From contig NC_133537.1 in the NCBI RefSeq assembly GCF_048544455.1, positions 75,526,166-75,590,165 of the forward strand: 64,000 nt of DNA, in the 5' to 3' direction. Under the pieces are notes generated by a model. The model was not told the DNA's origin. It saw nothing but the letters and a program-made list of their open reading frames with translations, and made no database searches. The position numbers and the translations under genes are program-made. This document shows, piece after piece, positions 49,560 to 63,482 of this stretch (position 1 is the first letter of the stretch; each line of letters opens with the position of its first letter). The stretch is from Silene latifolia (Eukaryota > Streptophyta > Magnoliopsida > Caryophyllales > Caryophyllaceae).

Positions 49560-49720
49560 ACGATTACTAGGTGCATGAAGATTGTTACATGCATGAAAAT
49601 GACTACTAGATAGGTGCATGAAAATAACGGGCGTTATATGCACGAAAATAGTTCTAGGTGCATGAAAATTGTTGGATACATGAAAATGAGTAGCAAGTGC
49701 ATGAAAATTAATAAAATGTA
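49560..49720. repeat. GTGCATGAAAAT short repeats
   Basis: About eight degenerate copies of a 20-25 bp unit around GTGCATGAAAATNNTT. Confidence 0.7.
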
Positions 49721-49887
49721 TTTCGCCTCGATTTCCGTCAATAGTTTATATTTTTTTGGACCAAGTAGTATGTTATGTAGCCATAAAACTCTATGGCGAA
49801 TCCAAATATGTCACGTTATGAATTTTTTTTTTTGTAAGGTGGAGTTCTCACAGTTCTCGTTATGTTGATGGTTCTCACTGGATCCAA

Positions 49888-49893
<6 letters not shown>

Positions 49894-49953
<60 letters not shown>

Positions 49954-50099
49954 CATGTATATATACAAATATATATATATATGTATATATATATATGTAT
50001 ACATATATATATATGTATATATATACATATATATATATATGTATACATATATATATATATTTGTATATATACATATGTATATATATATATATATATATG

Positions 50100-50135
<36 letters not shown>

Positions 50136-50155
50136 TATATACAATATATATATAT
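49894..50155. repeat. Imperfect (TA)n / TATACATATATG microsatellite
   Basis: 260 bp. It marks the right edge of the E1-E7 cluster. All Tyr/Ile frames over it are artefacts. Confidence 0.97.
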
Positions 50156-50639
50156 TTCAGATTTCACATCCGATTTAATAATCAACCCCATTACTAGCAT
50201 GCGACCAAAGTAATACCAATACCCCATTACCCACATCTTGTGACCAAATTGAACATGATGGTGAAGGTCAACATAATAAAGCCACTCAAAATATTACACA
50301 ACTAAATAACGGATTTATGAGAAACAATTTACGAGAAAAGCTCCGGGAACTTGGTCGAGTAACTCTGACACTCGGCGGATCAGCGGGTTCTCGGTCGAAT
50401 ATCATGGGTACTCGATCGAGTATCCACTAGTCAAAATGCTGTTCTCATCTAAAATTGCCAAACTTATCCTACCTTACCTGTAAATTCAAGTTCCGTGACA
50501 TCAAATATCACCCAAAAATCCATACACTAACGATCCACAAACTCCAGCGGAAATAAATCTTGGCCTTATGGCCGGATTAAAACCCAACCATAAAAATTTC
50601 TAGTACGAAATAAATAACCAAAACCATAATAAGTTCAAC
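50156..50639 (-). other. 3' non-coding part of Athila-like remnant F
   Basis: No coding frame. It has one exact TACTCGATCGAGTA at about 50409 and several decayed neighbours, linking it to the other palindrome-bearing Gypsy elements. Confidence 0.45.
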
Positions 50640-52090
50640 AACCAAGCAAGAAAGAGTCACAACTGGGAAGCATCAAGCTCAAGGCTCCACACCCACATCC
50701 TCACCCATCTGGTCCACATCCATTGTGCCTAATGTTCCAGATCCAACACCTGCCTCAACAAAACCATCACCACCAACCCATATCCCCTCCAAGTCAAGCT
50801 GGCTCCTATAATTGGCACCCTAAGGACCTGAAAGGCATCCGAACTCATAACTAGTCAAGGCTCCTCACATAGCCCTATCCACACCATGCTATGGAAGACC
50901 CCACTATCATCTCCTACTCCTCTCCACCACACCGGCTGAGCACAAGTAGTTCCCACGTTCTGGAGGTGCGTCATCTCATGCATGTTCCTCAAGACTAAGC
51001 CGTTCGACAACCTCTCTGTGAACTCACTTACCTGCATCCTAGGGCCAGGGACACTCGGGTAGGCCGGGTATTGGTACTGGTGCGGAGGAGCAAAGGGTGC
51101 CTTGGTCTCAACCTCTCTAGTCGCCCTAGCTCCCCTCGCCTCGCGAGGAGGCTGAGTCACTCTCTTCCGGCGGGGAGTCAACACTGGCTCGGGCATGTCT
51201 TCAAGGATGTGATTAGGAATGAGGTAACTCTAGGGTGGAAGCTCGGGATTCCCACTCTCCGGGTCAAACTCCCCTAAGTGATTGGTTTCCTGAAGGTTTT
51301 TCGCATCCGGTAACCTCATCCATCTAGCCCCCCTCACTCTCTATGATAGTGTCCCATCATCCAACACTCTCAATCACTTGGTATGAAGTAGGTAGATCTT
51401 GTTGATATTAGGGACTCCCTTAAACAAGGCCTGGAGATCAGCAGTGGGCTCAAAGTTGGCTAGCCTTTGAGCCAAAAGGGTCACTATGGCACCACAACTA
51501 AGGTGACGGTGTTTGGACTGGGCCATGTGAGCTAGACTCGCACATACTAGAGTTGGAGTGGTAAAGTAGAAATGCTTCCCTTGGGTCGGGTTTAGGTAGG
51601 ACACTAACAACATCACATCATGTGAGTTCAACTTACTCACATCAGTCCTCCCCTACAAGAGATAGGTCATAATCCTCAGAAAGATACGAAGGGACACATG
51701 TTGCACATCATTAATGAGCATAACACCCATACTAGGTATGGGTTGGCCTGTGAACAAAGGAAGGAAACGGGTAGCCCCACTTTCCGTTCCCACATTCTCT
51801 AGGTACCCCTCCTGAGCCTTTTTCAAATTCAAATTGTCAGCCACCTCATCCAGGATCAACCTAAAAGTAGGTGTTCATAAGACGAAAACTAACAGTTTTA
51901 TGAGCAACATTATACTTATAAGAACTCATAAATTCTAAGGTCAAAAAAGCATTGGACTTCTTACGAAGTCGTTGCAAACCCTCCATGCCCAACATGTGTC
52001 AGACATCAACCTCAATCTCCAATTCCTCCAAAATACTCACATCCACACACCGGGTAGGTTTCATGGTGCGTGTCATCAAAGCAACAAAAG
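50640..52090 (-). pseudogene. Athila ORF1-type protein remnant F
   Basis: Minus-strand segments read DVSILEELEIEVDV, LTLEFMSSYKYNVAH, MILDEVADNLNLKKA, SLAHMAQSKHRHLSCGAIVT and LLAQRLANFEP. They resemble the ORF1/gag-adjacent protein of Athila-like Gypsy elements and the remnant at 11895-12850. No LTR of this element is visible. Fossil; broken in several places. Confidence 0.55.
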
Positions 52091-52263
52091 CTTTATTTTC
52101 ATAATTGTGTCCATATAATTAATGTAAACATACTTTTCAGTTTTTGAGTTGAAACATTTGAGTTCTAGTCATGGAAACAAAGAAAGCTTATCCTTCATTA
52201 AAACCCTGAAAAACACGTACTTTTCAGTTTTTTATTTCTTTTTTCAATTTTTAAGATTGAACC

Positions 52264-53520
52264 ATGGCAAAAACTCGTGCACGAAATAAGAATTCAGTAA
52301 CTGAAGATAATACCGTAGTTGTAGAAACGATTAATGAGCCTGTAGAATCTTCTATTCATCAAATTGGGGAAATTTTGGTGGATATTCCGGAGGCTAGTAA
52401 CGTTGTGCCAAATTCAGGTATGGATCCATCGGCTATTGTTGGTCAATTATTAAATCTTACTGGATTATTAGATAAGCATGCTGAGAATGAGATTGTGCAC
52501 CATGAATTGGATACTGATAATACTATTCCATCAAATTCGGCTATTCCTTTACCCACCACTGATTTAGGCATTAGATTTACCAAACCTTGGAGTTAAGTTG
52601 TCAAACATAAACCAGGAATGAGTTTGTTTTATTGTGATAAGAGTGCGGTAACTCGGACAGTTAAGATTGAGGAAGAGGATGTATTGGATGAGATAAAATT
52701 CTTGCAAAACACAGTTATGGGTAATTTCTTGGGTTCTAAGCCAAAGATTCAACAGGTAGATGAATTTGTCTTGAAGAACTGGAATAATGTTGATAGACCA
52801 ATAGTGCAGTATTATAAGAAGGGGTGGTACAGCTTCAGTTTTTTGTCTGAGGAAGACATGAATGAAGTTCTAAAGGGTGGGCCATGGACAATGGGATCTG
52901 GTAACCTTATTCTTAAGAAATGGTCACCTACTTTTACACAAGAAATGGATTCAGTCTTGATAGTTCCAGTTTGGGTTTTGTTCCCTGACTTGGATACCTT
53001 TATGTGGTCAGATAAGGTTCTCACTAAACTAGCTAGTGTTGTGGGAAAGCCTCTTTTTGCAGACTTACCAACAATATATAAATCCAAGCTGTCCTTTGTT
53101 AGGGTAATGGTTGAGGTTGATGTGGCTGGAGCACTTCCCACAACTATCACATTAACCTCTCCTTACCATGGTGAAACTAGTCAGAGAGTTATCTATGAAT
53201 TATTGCCATACTATTGTCATTGCTGCAGAAAAATGGGCCATACAAAAGAGAAATGCAAGTTCATAAGAATTAATAACAATATTGATGGGATAAAAACAAA
53301 GAAGGTGGTTCAGGAGTATCAACTTGTTCAGATTAATGACACTCACACACAAGTTGGTCAGGACTCAAGAAGCCATGTGCTAGGCCATTCGTCTTCCAAG
53401 TTAGGGGATGAGTCTTCTGTTGAGGTAGCAGCTTTGAGCTCAGAATATATGGGACTAGGCTCATCTGTTGTTTCAGAAAAACACTCTCCACCTAATGAAA
53501 AAGAGGAGGTCTCAAAATGA
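52264..53520 (+). pseudogene. LINE ORF1 (DUF4283 / zinc-knuckle RNA-binding protein), one in-frame stop
   Basis: The ATG at 52264 begins MAKTRARNKNSVTEDNTVVV. The frame meets TAA at 52594-52596 and then continues in the same frame (VVKHKPGMSLFYCDKSAVTR) to TGA at 53518-53520. The middle part has the DUF4283 pattern of plant L1 ORF1p (GWYSFSFLSEEDMNEVLKGG, PWTMGSGNLILKKWSPTF). A CCHC knuckle CHCCRKMGHTKEKC follows. The total is 418 codons, normal for this family. The protein would bind LINE RNA. The single stop and the absence of other damage in ORF1 suggest moderate age. Confidence 0.88.
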
Positions 53521-53708
53521 CATGTGCTAGGTCAAAATGACATTGGTGTTGTTGGGGTCATTAATTTGAATAAGGAAGGGCAGAAAATGAGCACAGTACA
53601 GATGGGGGTATCTGTTAGCAACAATTACTCTTTACTGCAGTCAAAAGGACTCTTATAGGATGATGTACTTGAGGTCCGTCAGGCAGGGGAGCCTCCAGAT
53701 CTAGGGAA

Positions 53709-54914
53709 ATGATAATTTCATCTTGGAACATTAGGGCTCTTAATGATCCAATAAAACAGCAGGAAGTTAGGGGTTATTTAATTAAAAATAAAGTGGAAGT
53801 GTTTGGACTCCTGTAAACTAGGGTGAAAGTCAAAAATTCTGCTACTATTATTAGGAGTTTCCTATTTTTTCTGTTATCAATAATTATTCTCACCATTAGA
53901 ATAGTAGAATATGGGTGTTTTTGGATTCTAGGAAGATAACACTAATCAATTCTAGAATACATGATTAGCTTATTCATCTGCAACTTCATCATCATGTCTT
54001 TAACAAGACTATCTTTGTCACTATTATTTATGGAAGTAATGATGGTGGACATAGAGATAGATTATGGGATGAGCTCAGAAGTGTGGCTGGTAACTGTAAC
54101 CAATTGGATTGTGCTAGGTGATTTTAACATTGTTAAGGAAATAGGGGAAAGAATAGGAGCAAATCCTCCTTCAGTTACTGAGATAATGGCTTTTAACCAA
54201 TGTTTAACGGATTGTTTTTTGGATGACATTCACAGTTTTGGCTTTGAACACACTTGGACTAATAAGAGAGACATCAATGCTAGAATATGGTCTAGGTTTG
54301 ATAGAGTTCTTATTAACTCTACATGGTTGGTTCAGTTTCCTACTACTCATGTTCAAATTATTCCTTCTGGAATTTCTGACCATTCTCCATTATTAGTGGT
54401 AGTGAAGGATGATTATAATATAAAGAGAAAATTTAGTTATTTGAATTGTTGGGAGAAACATACAGATTATGGGAAGACAGTTTTAGAAGCCTGGGATACG
54501 CATGTGAAAGGTAATCAGATATTCAAGCTCTTCACAAAACTGAAGAATGTAAGGAAGCATGTCATTACATTGCATAAGAATCATTATATTGGTATTTCAC
54601 AGAAGGTTAATATAGCTAGGAAAGATTTAGAGAATTGTCAGATCAAGTTGCAGGAGTCCCCATTGGATCCTCTTCTTATTGAGCAAGAGAAAGATTTGTT
54701 GGACAAATATTTAACTTTAAGGAAGACTAAAAGAAGTTCTCTCATTTAAAGGGCAAAGATAAAAGATATTAAATATAAGGATGCCCCTATTAGCCATTTC
54801 TTCTCAAGAATAGTTGCCAGGAAGCATCAAAGTTTAATAGGGAAAATCCAGGATATGAATGGTAATAGCAGATAAGGTATTCAGGAGGCAAATGCTGCCT
54901 TTGTGGAATACTAT
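53709..54914 (+). pseudogene. LINE ORF2, endonuclease domain, inactivated and cut short
   Basis: ATG at 53709: MIISSWNIRALNDPIKQQEV, the start of an APE-type endonuclease. A TAA occurs at 53814-53816 where family members usually have Glu (GLL-E-TRVK), and a frame change follows near 53857. From about 54107 the frame is clean again: WIVLGDFNIVKEIGERIGAN, RIWSRFDRVLINSTWL and SGISDHSPLLVVV, the GDFN and SDHSP catalytic motifs. It ends in linker sequence with further stops and is truncated at 54914 before the reverse transcriptase. The endonuclease would nick target DNA for target-primed reverse transcription. Confidence 0.88.
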
Positions 54915-55111
54915 TGTAATACCCCGTAATTTGATAAATATTTATAAGAATAAATTATGTAAATTCAAATAATTAAGTAAAAGGCATTTATATTAATAAT
55001 TGCAAATAAGACGAGAATTAATAATAAAATATTAAGTGAGTCGGGAATTGCATATTGGGCCTTGAGATGGCTCGTGTATTGGTATGTTGGGCTCGTAGTG
55101 CTCGAGTAGTA

Positions 55112-56198
<1,087 letters not shown>

Positions 56199-56463
56199 TG
56201 ATACGGTCGTTATGTACCAAAAATAAAATACCTAAATACTACTAACAGAAGTCAGCGGTAAGTAGGGTCGATCTCCACAGGGAGGCGGTCACTATCCACT
56301 TGTCTATTCGGTCTGTCTAGGTCACAAGTTGGGGGTTTTGATTGTTTTAACTAAACTAAAGAGGCTAAGGCAAGAGGAAATAACAAGAGAAAATAATGAT
56401 GAAAAACAGGGGTAAAACAGATAAAAGAGAGAAATATGCTAGGAATCGGTCTACCGTGGCAGC
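56199..56463 (-). mobile_element. Fragment of an Athila-type LTR
   Basis: It starts TGATACGGTCG and contains GGGTCGATCTCCACAGGGAG, co-linear with TGACACGGCTG and GGTATCGAATCCACAGGGAG at the start of the LTRs of element C. It begins exactly where the TAA array ends. A truncated relative of element C's LTR. Confidence 0.7.
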
Positions 56464-56514
56464 TACACTATCGGGTCAACTGTGTAATACTACGGATTTA
56501 TGAGTCTCTGGGTA

Positions 56515-56668
56515 CTCTATCGAGTAGGCCTTACTCTGTCGAGTAAGGGTGAGTTGCATTTTATAAAAGTTTCTGACCTGTTGGGTACTCGATCGAGTAA
56601 CGCAGATACTCGATCGAGTAAGGGGGCACTCGATCGAGTACCTTAGCTACTCGATCGAGTAGCCGGTT
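56515..56668. repeat. TACTCGATCGAGTA palindrome cluster in the D LTR
   Basis: Four exact ACTCGATCGAGTA cores and two decayed ones in about 150 bp. Confidence 0.92.
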
Positions 56669-57830
56669 TACGGGGAGTTATTTCTCGGGTTTTCTTAATA
56701 ATGTGATTAGGTATATAATCTTTTCCGTCATTGTTCTTAAACACTTTTTCAAAACCTAATTACTGTCAAGAGAGAAAACAAAGTACGTTCTTCGCTTTAA
56801 TCGCATTGTTAGCAAATCCCGGAGTTTGGAAGGTCGGATTTCACCTTTCGTTATACCGTTGAGATCCTTGCGTCGAGGGTAAGATCTATGTACCGTTTTT
56901 ATAGTATTTCCTTTAAGTTGTTTAACCCCTAATATGGGGATTTGGGGGTTTTGTTGTAGATAATGATTGGTAGTGATTATGTGTATGTATGATAGGAGGA
57001 GTTGTAGAAGAGGCTTTTTTGATGTTTGTTGAGACCGTCTCGATTGTTGTGCTTTCCAGGTAGGGTTTCCCTACTCAGTATTAGTCCCATAGTGATTGTT
57101 GATGTGTTGAGATTGATTGTTTGATTAATATCGTAATTGTATTGTGACGGTTGTGATTGTGATTGTTTGTCTCTGGTTCTCGAGATGCGTTCTCGGCTGA
57201 ATGGAGTCACTTGCGGGAGTGGCTTCACGCCCTAGTTTCGCCCTTCGTGGAACCCGCCACGGAAGGGGATGTGCACATTAATGGACAGGGTTATCGCTCA
57301 ATTTGAGGAGCGGGGATTTGGTGGGTACGGTGCGGTCCCCCTGGCGGTGGGTCCAAAGTGGACGATCGGTGATTGAGATTGATGGGACTGGTGTGATTGA
57401 GTGTGTGTGACGGTGTAAGCTGTCTGTTTGTCGTATTGTTGATATATATAAGTTGTGTGATTAGTACTGACCCCGGTTGTTGTTTTGTAAAACCTGCGGT
57501 GATCCATTCGGGGATGGTGAGCAGTAATTGAGCAGGTTTGAGTTGAGTTACTGGGATAGCTGGGATGTGCCACCGTCTGACGATAGAAGTCTTCCGCTGT
57601 AGCTTTACTAGTTTTATAGACATTTCAGTTAACTCAGTAGACAGTTGGTTTTGAGAACATGTATCGTATTTTGGTATTTGGTTGCAGTTGTAATCTTTTA
57701 CTAAAGTTATATTATTTAATGTGGTTTCGTTATTGTCTTATGATTATCATGCCTCGGGTAACCGAGATGGTAGCACTTACATGCCTTAAGTGGTCCTGGT
57801 AAGGCTCTTGGAGTATGGGGGTGTTACAAA

Positions 57831-57842
57831 TGGTATCAGAGC
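57831..57842 (+). promoter_or_regulatory. Primer-binding site of element D
   Basis: TGGTATCAGAGC, exact initiator-tRNA-Met complement, two bases after the LTR. Confidence 0.93.
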
Positions 57843-57844
57843 GA

Positions 57845-58353
57845 CGATCCTGAAACTTGTAACCAATGAATCTAATGAATATAAGGAGTCAATTAAAATG
57901 AACCCGGGGTAAAGGTTGTAGGAGCTAATGCAAAGGCTTGGGAGACGTCCTAAAGTCGCGAACTCGCTCTACAATTTTGAACCGGTCACATGGGGGGTGT
58001 ATGTCAAGGTCGTATGTGATGCTTGTTAGTTCGTATGTGGATGTGATGATGTATGTTGTAATTGTTGGATGTTGGAGTAAAAGGTTGAGATTGTGAATGC
58101 AAGGTTGGTGAAGTATATAGAACTGTTGTTGATTGAAAGCATGTTGCATGGTAGTTGGTTTACAATGTTGGTTGGAATTGTAGGAAAAGTATATGAGAAT
58201 GATGAATGATGTGGTAGAAAAAGGAAGTAGTTCATATGTGATAATATGTGATGAATGATGATGTTGCAGGATGGATGATTCATAATGTGGCATAATAATA
58301 ACATGTGCATAAGAATGTTGTGTCGTATACGTATATTTTGTTTGCATAAAGTT
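57845..58353 (+). other. Leader of element D, left part
   Basis: GT-rich non-coding DNA interrupted by CACTA 2 at 58354. Resumes at 61153. Confidence 0.6.
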
Positions 58354-58371
58354 CACTAGTACAATTAATGC

Positions 58372-58625
58372 AATTGGCATCGGTTATAAACAGTGATTGG
58401 CATCGGTTCCCAACCGATGCCAATGCGGGCGATGCCAATGACATTTTTTTGAATTGGCATCGGTTCATGAACCGATGCCAATTTACACATATTGGCATCG
58501 GTTGTCAACCGATGCCAATGTCCACATACTAGCATCGGTTTGTTTTCACTCGGCATCGGTTATAAACCGATGCCAATTTACACATATTGGCATCAGTTGT
58601 ACACAGAAAACCGATGCTAATTGAA
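58372..58625. repeat. Left subterminal repeats of CACTA 2
   Basis: About ten copies of GGCATCGGTT or AACCGATGCC in alternating orientation. Confidence 0.92.
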
Positions 58626-60934
58626 AATTTTTGGATTGAGTTGTACAATAGGAACCATTTTTTTCTTTTTTCGTGCCTAATAATTTTTCGTGCGCAACAA
58701 ATAAATTATAGTTATTATAGAGTCTGCATTTTATTATCATAAAAAGCTATAGAAAATTTGGTAACATCTCTCTATAAATTGAACAATCCAAATTTAATTA
58801 ACAACCTGCAAATTCAAGTTCGATACCAAAAAATCCAAAACAACTGTTCAACAAATTGTATCCAGCAATCATCACATACATCAAAACCCTTAACTATTCA
58901 AGTGTCTAAATCAACCTTCACTACTTCATATATTTTATTTTTACAATATAGACCTCGAAGCTCCCGAACCTCGTTCATTTCTTCAAGTGTAATAATTGTT
59001 GCTCCTGAAATACAATATAAACAAGAACAAAGTAATGATAAACTAAATTACTGATTAGAACAACTTAGAAAGAGAAATAAACTATAACTTAGAACAATTT
59101 AGAAACAGGAATGACATTGAAATACCTTCTCCTATTTGTCTTCTGACATTGAATGTCGTACAGTGATGTTCCACATCCATTTTATGCACTACTTGAATAA
59201 GCACAAAGTCAGCAGCAAAGTGATCCTCAAGCATTAACATGGGTCAATTCATAGAAACTAATCAGAACTGAGGAAAAACAGAGGCTGAAATTTTCAAACA
59301 GACCCACAACTAAAAATTTTAAGAATAGACCTCGAATGCTCACTATAGCATTTAATGATGCTTGATGATGTTCTTTACTTGCGTGGCTACAGCAAACTCA
59401 TACACAATCAAACTCACTTTTACTTGCAGCTGCTGATATATAAGTCAGATTCGCCACAGTTTCAGGGACGTATTGAATCCAGACTCCAGAGCTTAGTCAT
59501 GTCGGAACTACTATCTGCGAGTGCAACTAAATTCAATGAGTGGTATCCGTCGAAATAAGTGCCTTATAAATAATCCCAAGACAATGCACCAACAATGTGA
59601 ACTAATAATATAAGGACAAAGTAGCAGTATCCATTTTGCCAATAAAATCACAAGGTATTTAGTTCTCAATACTAAGAAAAATAGTCCATCCACCACACTT
59701 AGTCTTAAGTCTCAATATTATTAATACATGATGCAATTTCAAATAGAGGTGGAAATAAAACAGGAAGGAATCAGAGAGGAGTTTTTTCTCATATACTGAT
59801 AGTGGGCAGTAAGAAGGATCAAACAAACATAAGAAAAGCAAGTAGTTAGCTAGGCTACTTGTTTCCTAAAAAAAATCGTCACTCGACTCAATGTTACCCA
59901 CGTACTCACTTCCAATGCTCCTGTCAAATTTTACCAACCATGCGCTTGTTATCATTTCAACATCAGAAAACATATATTCAACCTGCAGCTAGAGCTAGGG
60001 GTAAGAGCCAATATCTCAGCATTTAAATCAATCTAACTTTATTATTTGCATTAGTGCCAGTCTAAACTTGCACCACATAATGCATTTTAGCCTAAATTAC
60101 CATCCTCATCATGCCCAAACATTCTTTTTTTTTTTAATCTCTGGATAATATCCAACAATACATGGGTTTAAGGGAAAGGACCTCGTTTGTGAACTACAAG
60201 TGGGCAGACTGGCAAATCTTCAAAATTTATTCTAACTCTGAACACGGATTTTGGCAAATCAAAAGATTTGGATTTGAAAATATTCTGGATTTGAACGAAT
60301 CAGAGTTAGTGCAGGTTTTTGATTAGTTATACAACAATGCTAGTAAAAATGTACAAGATTAATTAAGAGAAAGAGCTAAGCCTAATACATGAATAACATA
60401 ATACAACACCCTAATTTGAATTGGATAAAAGACCCCCAATTTCATGAACCCTAATTCTCAAATGCTCTAAATTTAATCCTAATATTTGAAATAGAAACAA
60501 CAATAACAACATCACATAACAATTTGATATAGTCAATTTAGCATAAAATGAGATTTAAAAAACGACTCATAAACCCTAACAAAATTAATTGGAATTATAC
60601 AAAAGGGAGACTATACCTATTATACATAGAATGAGGAAAAAGAAGCTGCCATGGGATGTTGTTGTGCGAGGGCGGAATTTAAGAGCGTGGAGAAGGGTTG
60701 ATATACGTATATGGAGGTTGCTTGTGATGGTGGAGTGTGCACAGTCGCAAGGATGCTTGTGGTGATGGTGACGGAGGTGGTTTGTGGAGAAGAGCAAGAT
60801 AACCCTCGTGGGCGGTGTTGCTGGACGCCATGGATGTAGAGTGAGGGGAGTTGGATCGAGTAGTGAGAGAATGGAAAATAGATCTAGGTTTTTACCTTCA
60901 ACTTTCCCAATACGTTAGTATAAAATAATTACAC

Positions 60935-61130
60935 AAATTGGCATCGGTTTCATTTTACAACCGATGTCACTAATGCGAAATTGGCATCGGTTCTAAACAT
61001 ACAACCGATGCCAATCATCCAAAATACACTATTGGCATCGGTTCTTTAGTCAGAACCGATGTCAATATCACTTCAAATTACATTTGCCATCGGTTTTTAT
61101 TAGAACCGATGCTACTAAGGCGATGGCAAT
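60935..61130. repeat. Right subterminal repeats of CACTA 2
   Basis: About eight copies of the same word, again in head-to-head pairs. Confidence 0.92.
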
Positions 61131-61757
61131 TGCCTTAATTGTACTAGTGGTTGTATGATAAGTTTATGTACTTGTCCACTATTGTTCATGTGTATATGTG
61201 GTAAGAAGTGTGTAGCAGTAATGGATGAATTGGTTGGAAGAGATTAAGTAAGTAGTTGCATAAAAATATGAAATTCATGTGTGGAACATGTTTATGTGGG
61301 TAATGGATTTTATAATATTGCGATGTTAGTAACATGTGAATAGGGGATTTTATGTCGTATATTATGTTATTGGGTACGTAAAGTTATAAAATAAAAGCAT
61401 GTGGGTAAATCGTGATTGACAAGTTAAATAACCTATGTGCATGATGAATGTTGTTGCTTGGCTTTTGAAAATAGTAACATATGATTATGAATACTGGTTT
61501 TATGAGTTTTAGCCTGGTTTTGTTTGCTTGGTTGCTGTTTAAGCTGTTTGGAAGTAAAAATCAAATAGTTATGTCGTCTGATTACAACAAAGTTGTCTTT
61601 AAACTGTTATAACTTTATATGCATAAATGATTTTGATGTGATTCCAATTGGAGGTGATAGCTTGTCCTTTTACGATTCTAACGATTGGTCACACGCCCAA
61701 AACGACCAAGAAATGAGTGAGTTATTGCTGTTTTACGAAAACTGGACAGTGCTGAGA

Positions 61758-61940
61758 AATGCGTAGGTACTCGATCGAGTAGCCTTGGTACTCGATCGAG
61801 TAGGGGGGCACTCGATCGAGTAAGTCATTTACTCGATCGAGTGGCCCTGTTAATTTGTTTTACGTGCTTCTGATCTTCACCTAGTCGATCGAGTAAGTCA
61901 CTTACTCGATCGAGTGGCCTGTACTCGATCTAGTGACCCC
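61758..61940. repeat. TACTCGATCGAGTA palindrome cluster in the interior of D
   Basis: Six exact or near copies (GTACTCGATCGAGTAG, TTACTCGATCGAGTGG and variants) in about 180 bp, a second cluster in the same element. Confidence 0.92.
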
Positions 61941-63445
61941 TATTTTGGGTCATATGTTTATCTTTTGACTTCGTTGGATATTATGTTTAATTCAAAGGTG
62001 TTAAATTATTTCGTTATGTATTGTTTTACGTATGTGTTGGTCCTGAAGCGTAAGTTACCCAATCTTATGGTGGTGAGTGGCACCTTATGGTGAGTATGAG
62101 TTTGGTGGGAGGAGATGAGCTATATGTGGTTGTGCTGAGAATTGAAAAGACAAAAAGAACATTGATGAGTCGATTGAGGCATGGTGCAAGTTTTGGTGAG
62201 ACGTGGTGAGTGATATATTCGCGAATTTGAGTGATGTAAAGGCAAGTGGATGTGAGTAAGGAGTAATGTAAGTGTAAGGAATGTGAGACTAAAGGGGTGT
62301 GAGGGAAGGATGTGGATAGTAGCAACTTGAGATGTGTAAGAATTATGGAGGGAGATGGTTAGATTGTGTTGGTTAGGAATATCTGTAATGAAAAGTCGTT
62401 GTAGAGGGATGGAGAATGGTGGTCTATAGTGAACTGAGATGGAGACATGCCGCGAGGTGGACTTGTAGACAATGAGTGAGTTTGGGAGATTTGGTTTATT
62501 AAGAGGTGAAACTAATATGTGATTTCCTTGGGCAATTAACGACATGAAATTGTTTGAACAGTGAACGTTGATTTTATGGATAGGTTAGTGGCAAGTGTGA
62601 GTGATAGCACAATAAAGAATATCCATGGTAAGAAAGAGTGAGATAATATCGACAAGAAATAGTGAGATTTGAGTTTTGGAGCAACAAAAAGGTAATTGCA
62701 GCACTAAAGCGTTAGGAAGAAGTAATAAGGAGTTGAATGGTTAATTACTTTTGTCGAGTGTAAAAAGAAAAGAATGAGGGGAGTAAAACTAAGAAAATGT
62801 TGACCGGAGTTATGTGATATAGAGGTAAAGAGTCACCGAGATGTGCGACACCAATCATGAGGATGTTAGTTAATGGTTATATAGGAGTTTCGGGACAACA
62901 TGATTAGTCTTGAGTTTTGAGGAATTAAGGAAAGTAAGAAGTTGGTAGAATATCTGCATGATAAGAGATTTTGGTGGAGAGCTAGATGATGATACAATTG
63001 AGGATAGTATTGGGAAGAATGTTGAGGTAATTTTGTTGATGGATTTGATGTTCGTTGTTTGGGATGATAACCAAAGATCGGAAAGAAATCGTGATGTTTA
63101 GAGATGAGTGTAAGAGGTTTGATGTCCGGACAGTGGCAGTGTTATGGTTTGTGACTAGTGGTTAAGGGTGATGGTATATTAGAAAGGTAACAATTCTAAA
63201 GAGGCTGATTTTGTAGAGACCAGATTGATAGGTATGGTTGTGAGAGAGTATAAGAGGTGGTTATATGAGGCGGTTGTTAGTAGTTGAGTATTAATGGCAT
63301 GGTTATAATTGGCTGGGGGTGATAGATATGATAATGGAAGAATATGTTATGAGGGGTATACGAGTTAAGCTCGGGTGAGAGGTAACTTTTATCCGGTGGT
63401 AACTTACGTGATCAGGATTGACTGGTTGGGTGTGATTACGGGTCT

Positions 63446-63448
<3 letters not shown>

Positions 63449-63478
<30 letters not shown>
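63449..63478. repeat. Short (TA)n microsatellite
   Basis: 30 bp TA run in the interior of D with no TIR terminus beside it, unlike the TA tracts of 29-50 kb. Confidence 0.9.

Positions 63479-63482
<4 letters not shown>

Larger units (their letters stand above)
48446..49893. mobile_element. TA-parked TIR element E7, with a nested MULE
   Basis: Left terminus AGGTTCCGGTGAGAACTAGC, then AAACCGTGAGAACCC; right terminus read inward TTGGATCCAGTGAGAACC, then AACTGTGAGAACTCC. Same doubled GTGAGAAC architecture as E6. About 870 bp of its 1448 bp is a nested long-TIR element (48629-49501). Confidence 0.75.
52100..54914 (+). mobile_element. L1-type LINE, 5' part
   Basis: Plus-strand non-LTR retrotransposon with a short 5' leader, ORF1 (52264-53520) and the endonuclease part of ORF2 (from 53709). 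It stops abruptly at 54914 where an LTR begins. The reverse transcriptase half may lie beyond that inserted element, outside the window. Two or more disabling changes in each half show it is dead. The 5' boundary is approximate. Confidence 0.85.
58354..61149. mobile_element. Non-autonomous CACTA (En/Spm) element 2
   Basis: The ends are CACTAGTACAATTAATGCAA and, inverted, CACTAGTACAATTAAGGCAA. The TSD is gtt (58351-58353, 61150-61152). Subterminal regions (58372-58625, 60935-61130) carry many ATTGGCATCGGTT words in both orientations. It is 2796 bp with no transposase. A short internal block (about 60515-60585, TATAGTCAATTTAGCATAAA and ACCCTAAC) matches CACTA 1 at about 10735-10815, so the two are distant relatives. 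Internal frames (for example 59355-59558) are unrecognised. Confidence 0.93.

Noticed and set aside
49811-50236. Tyr/Ile repeat frames on both strands (also at 29.2, 40.7, 45.1 and 45.5 kb)
   Set aside because: Translation of TA microsatellites.
57291-58556. Several 60-150 codon frames on the minus strand of element D and CACTA 2
   Set aside because: Antisense to GT-rich leader or composed of subterminal repeats. No domain.
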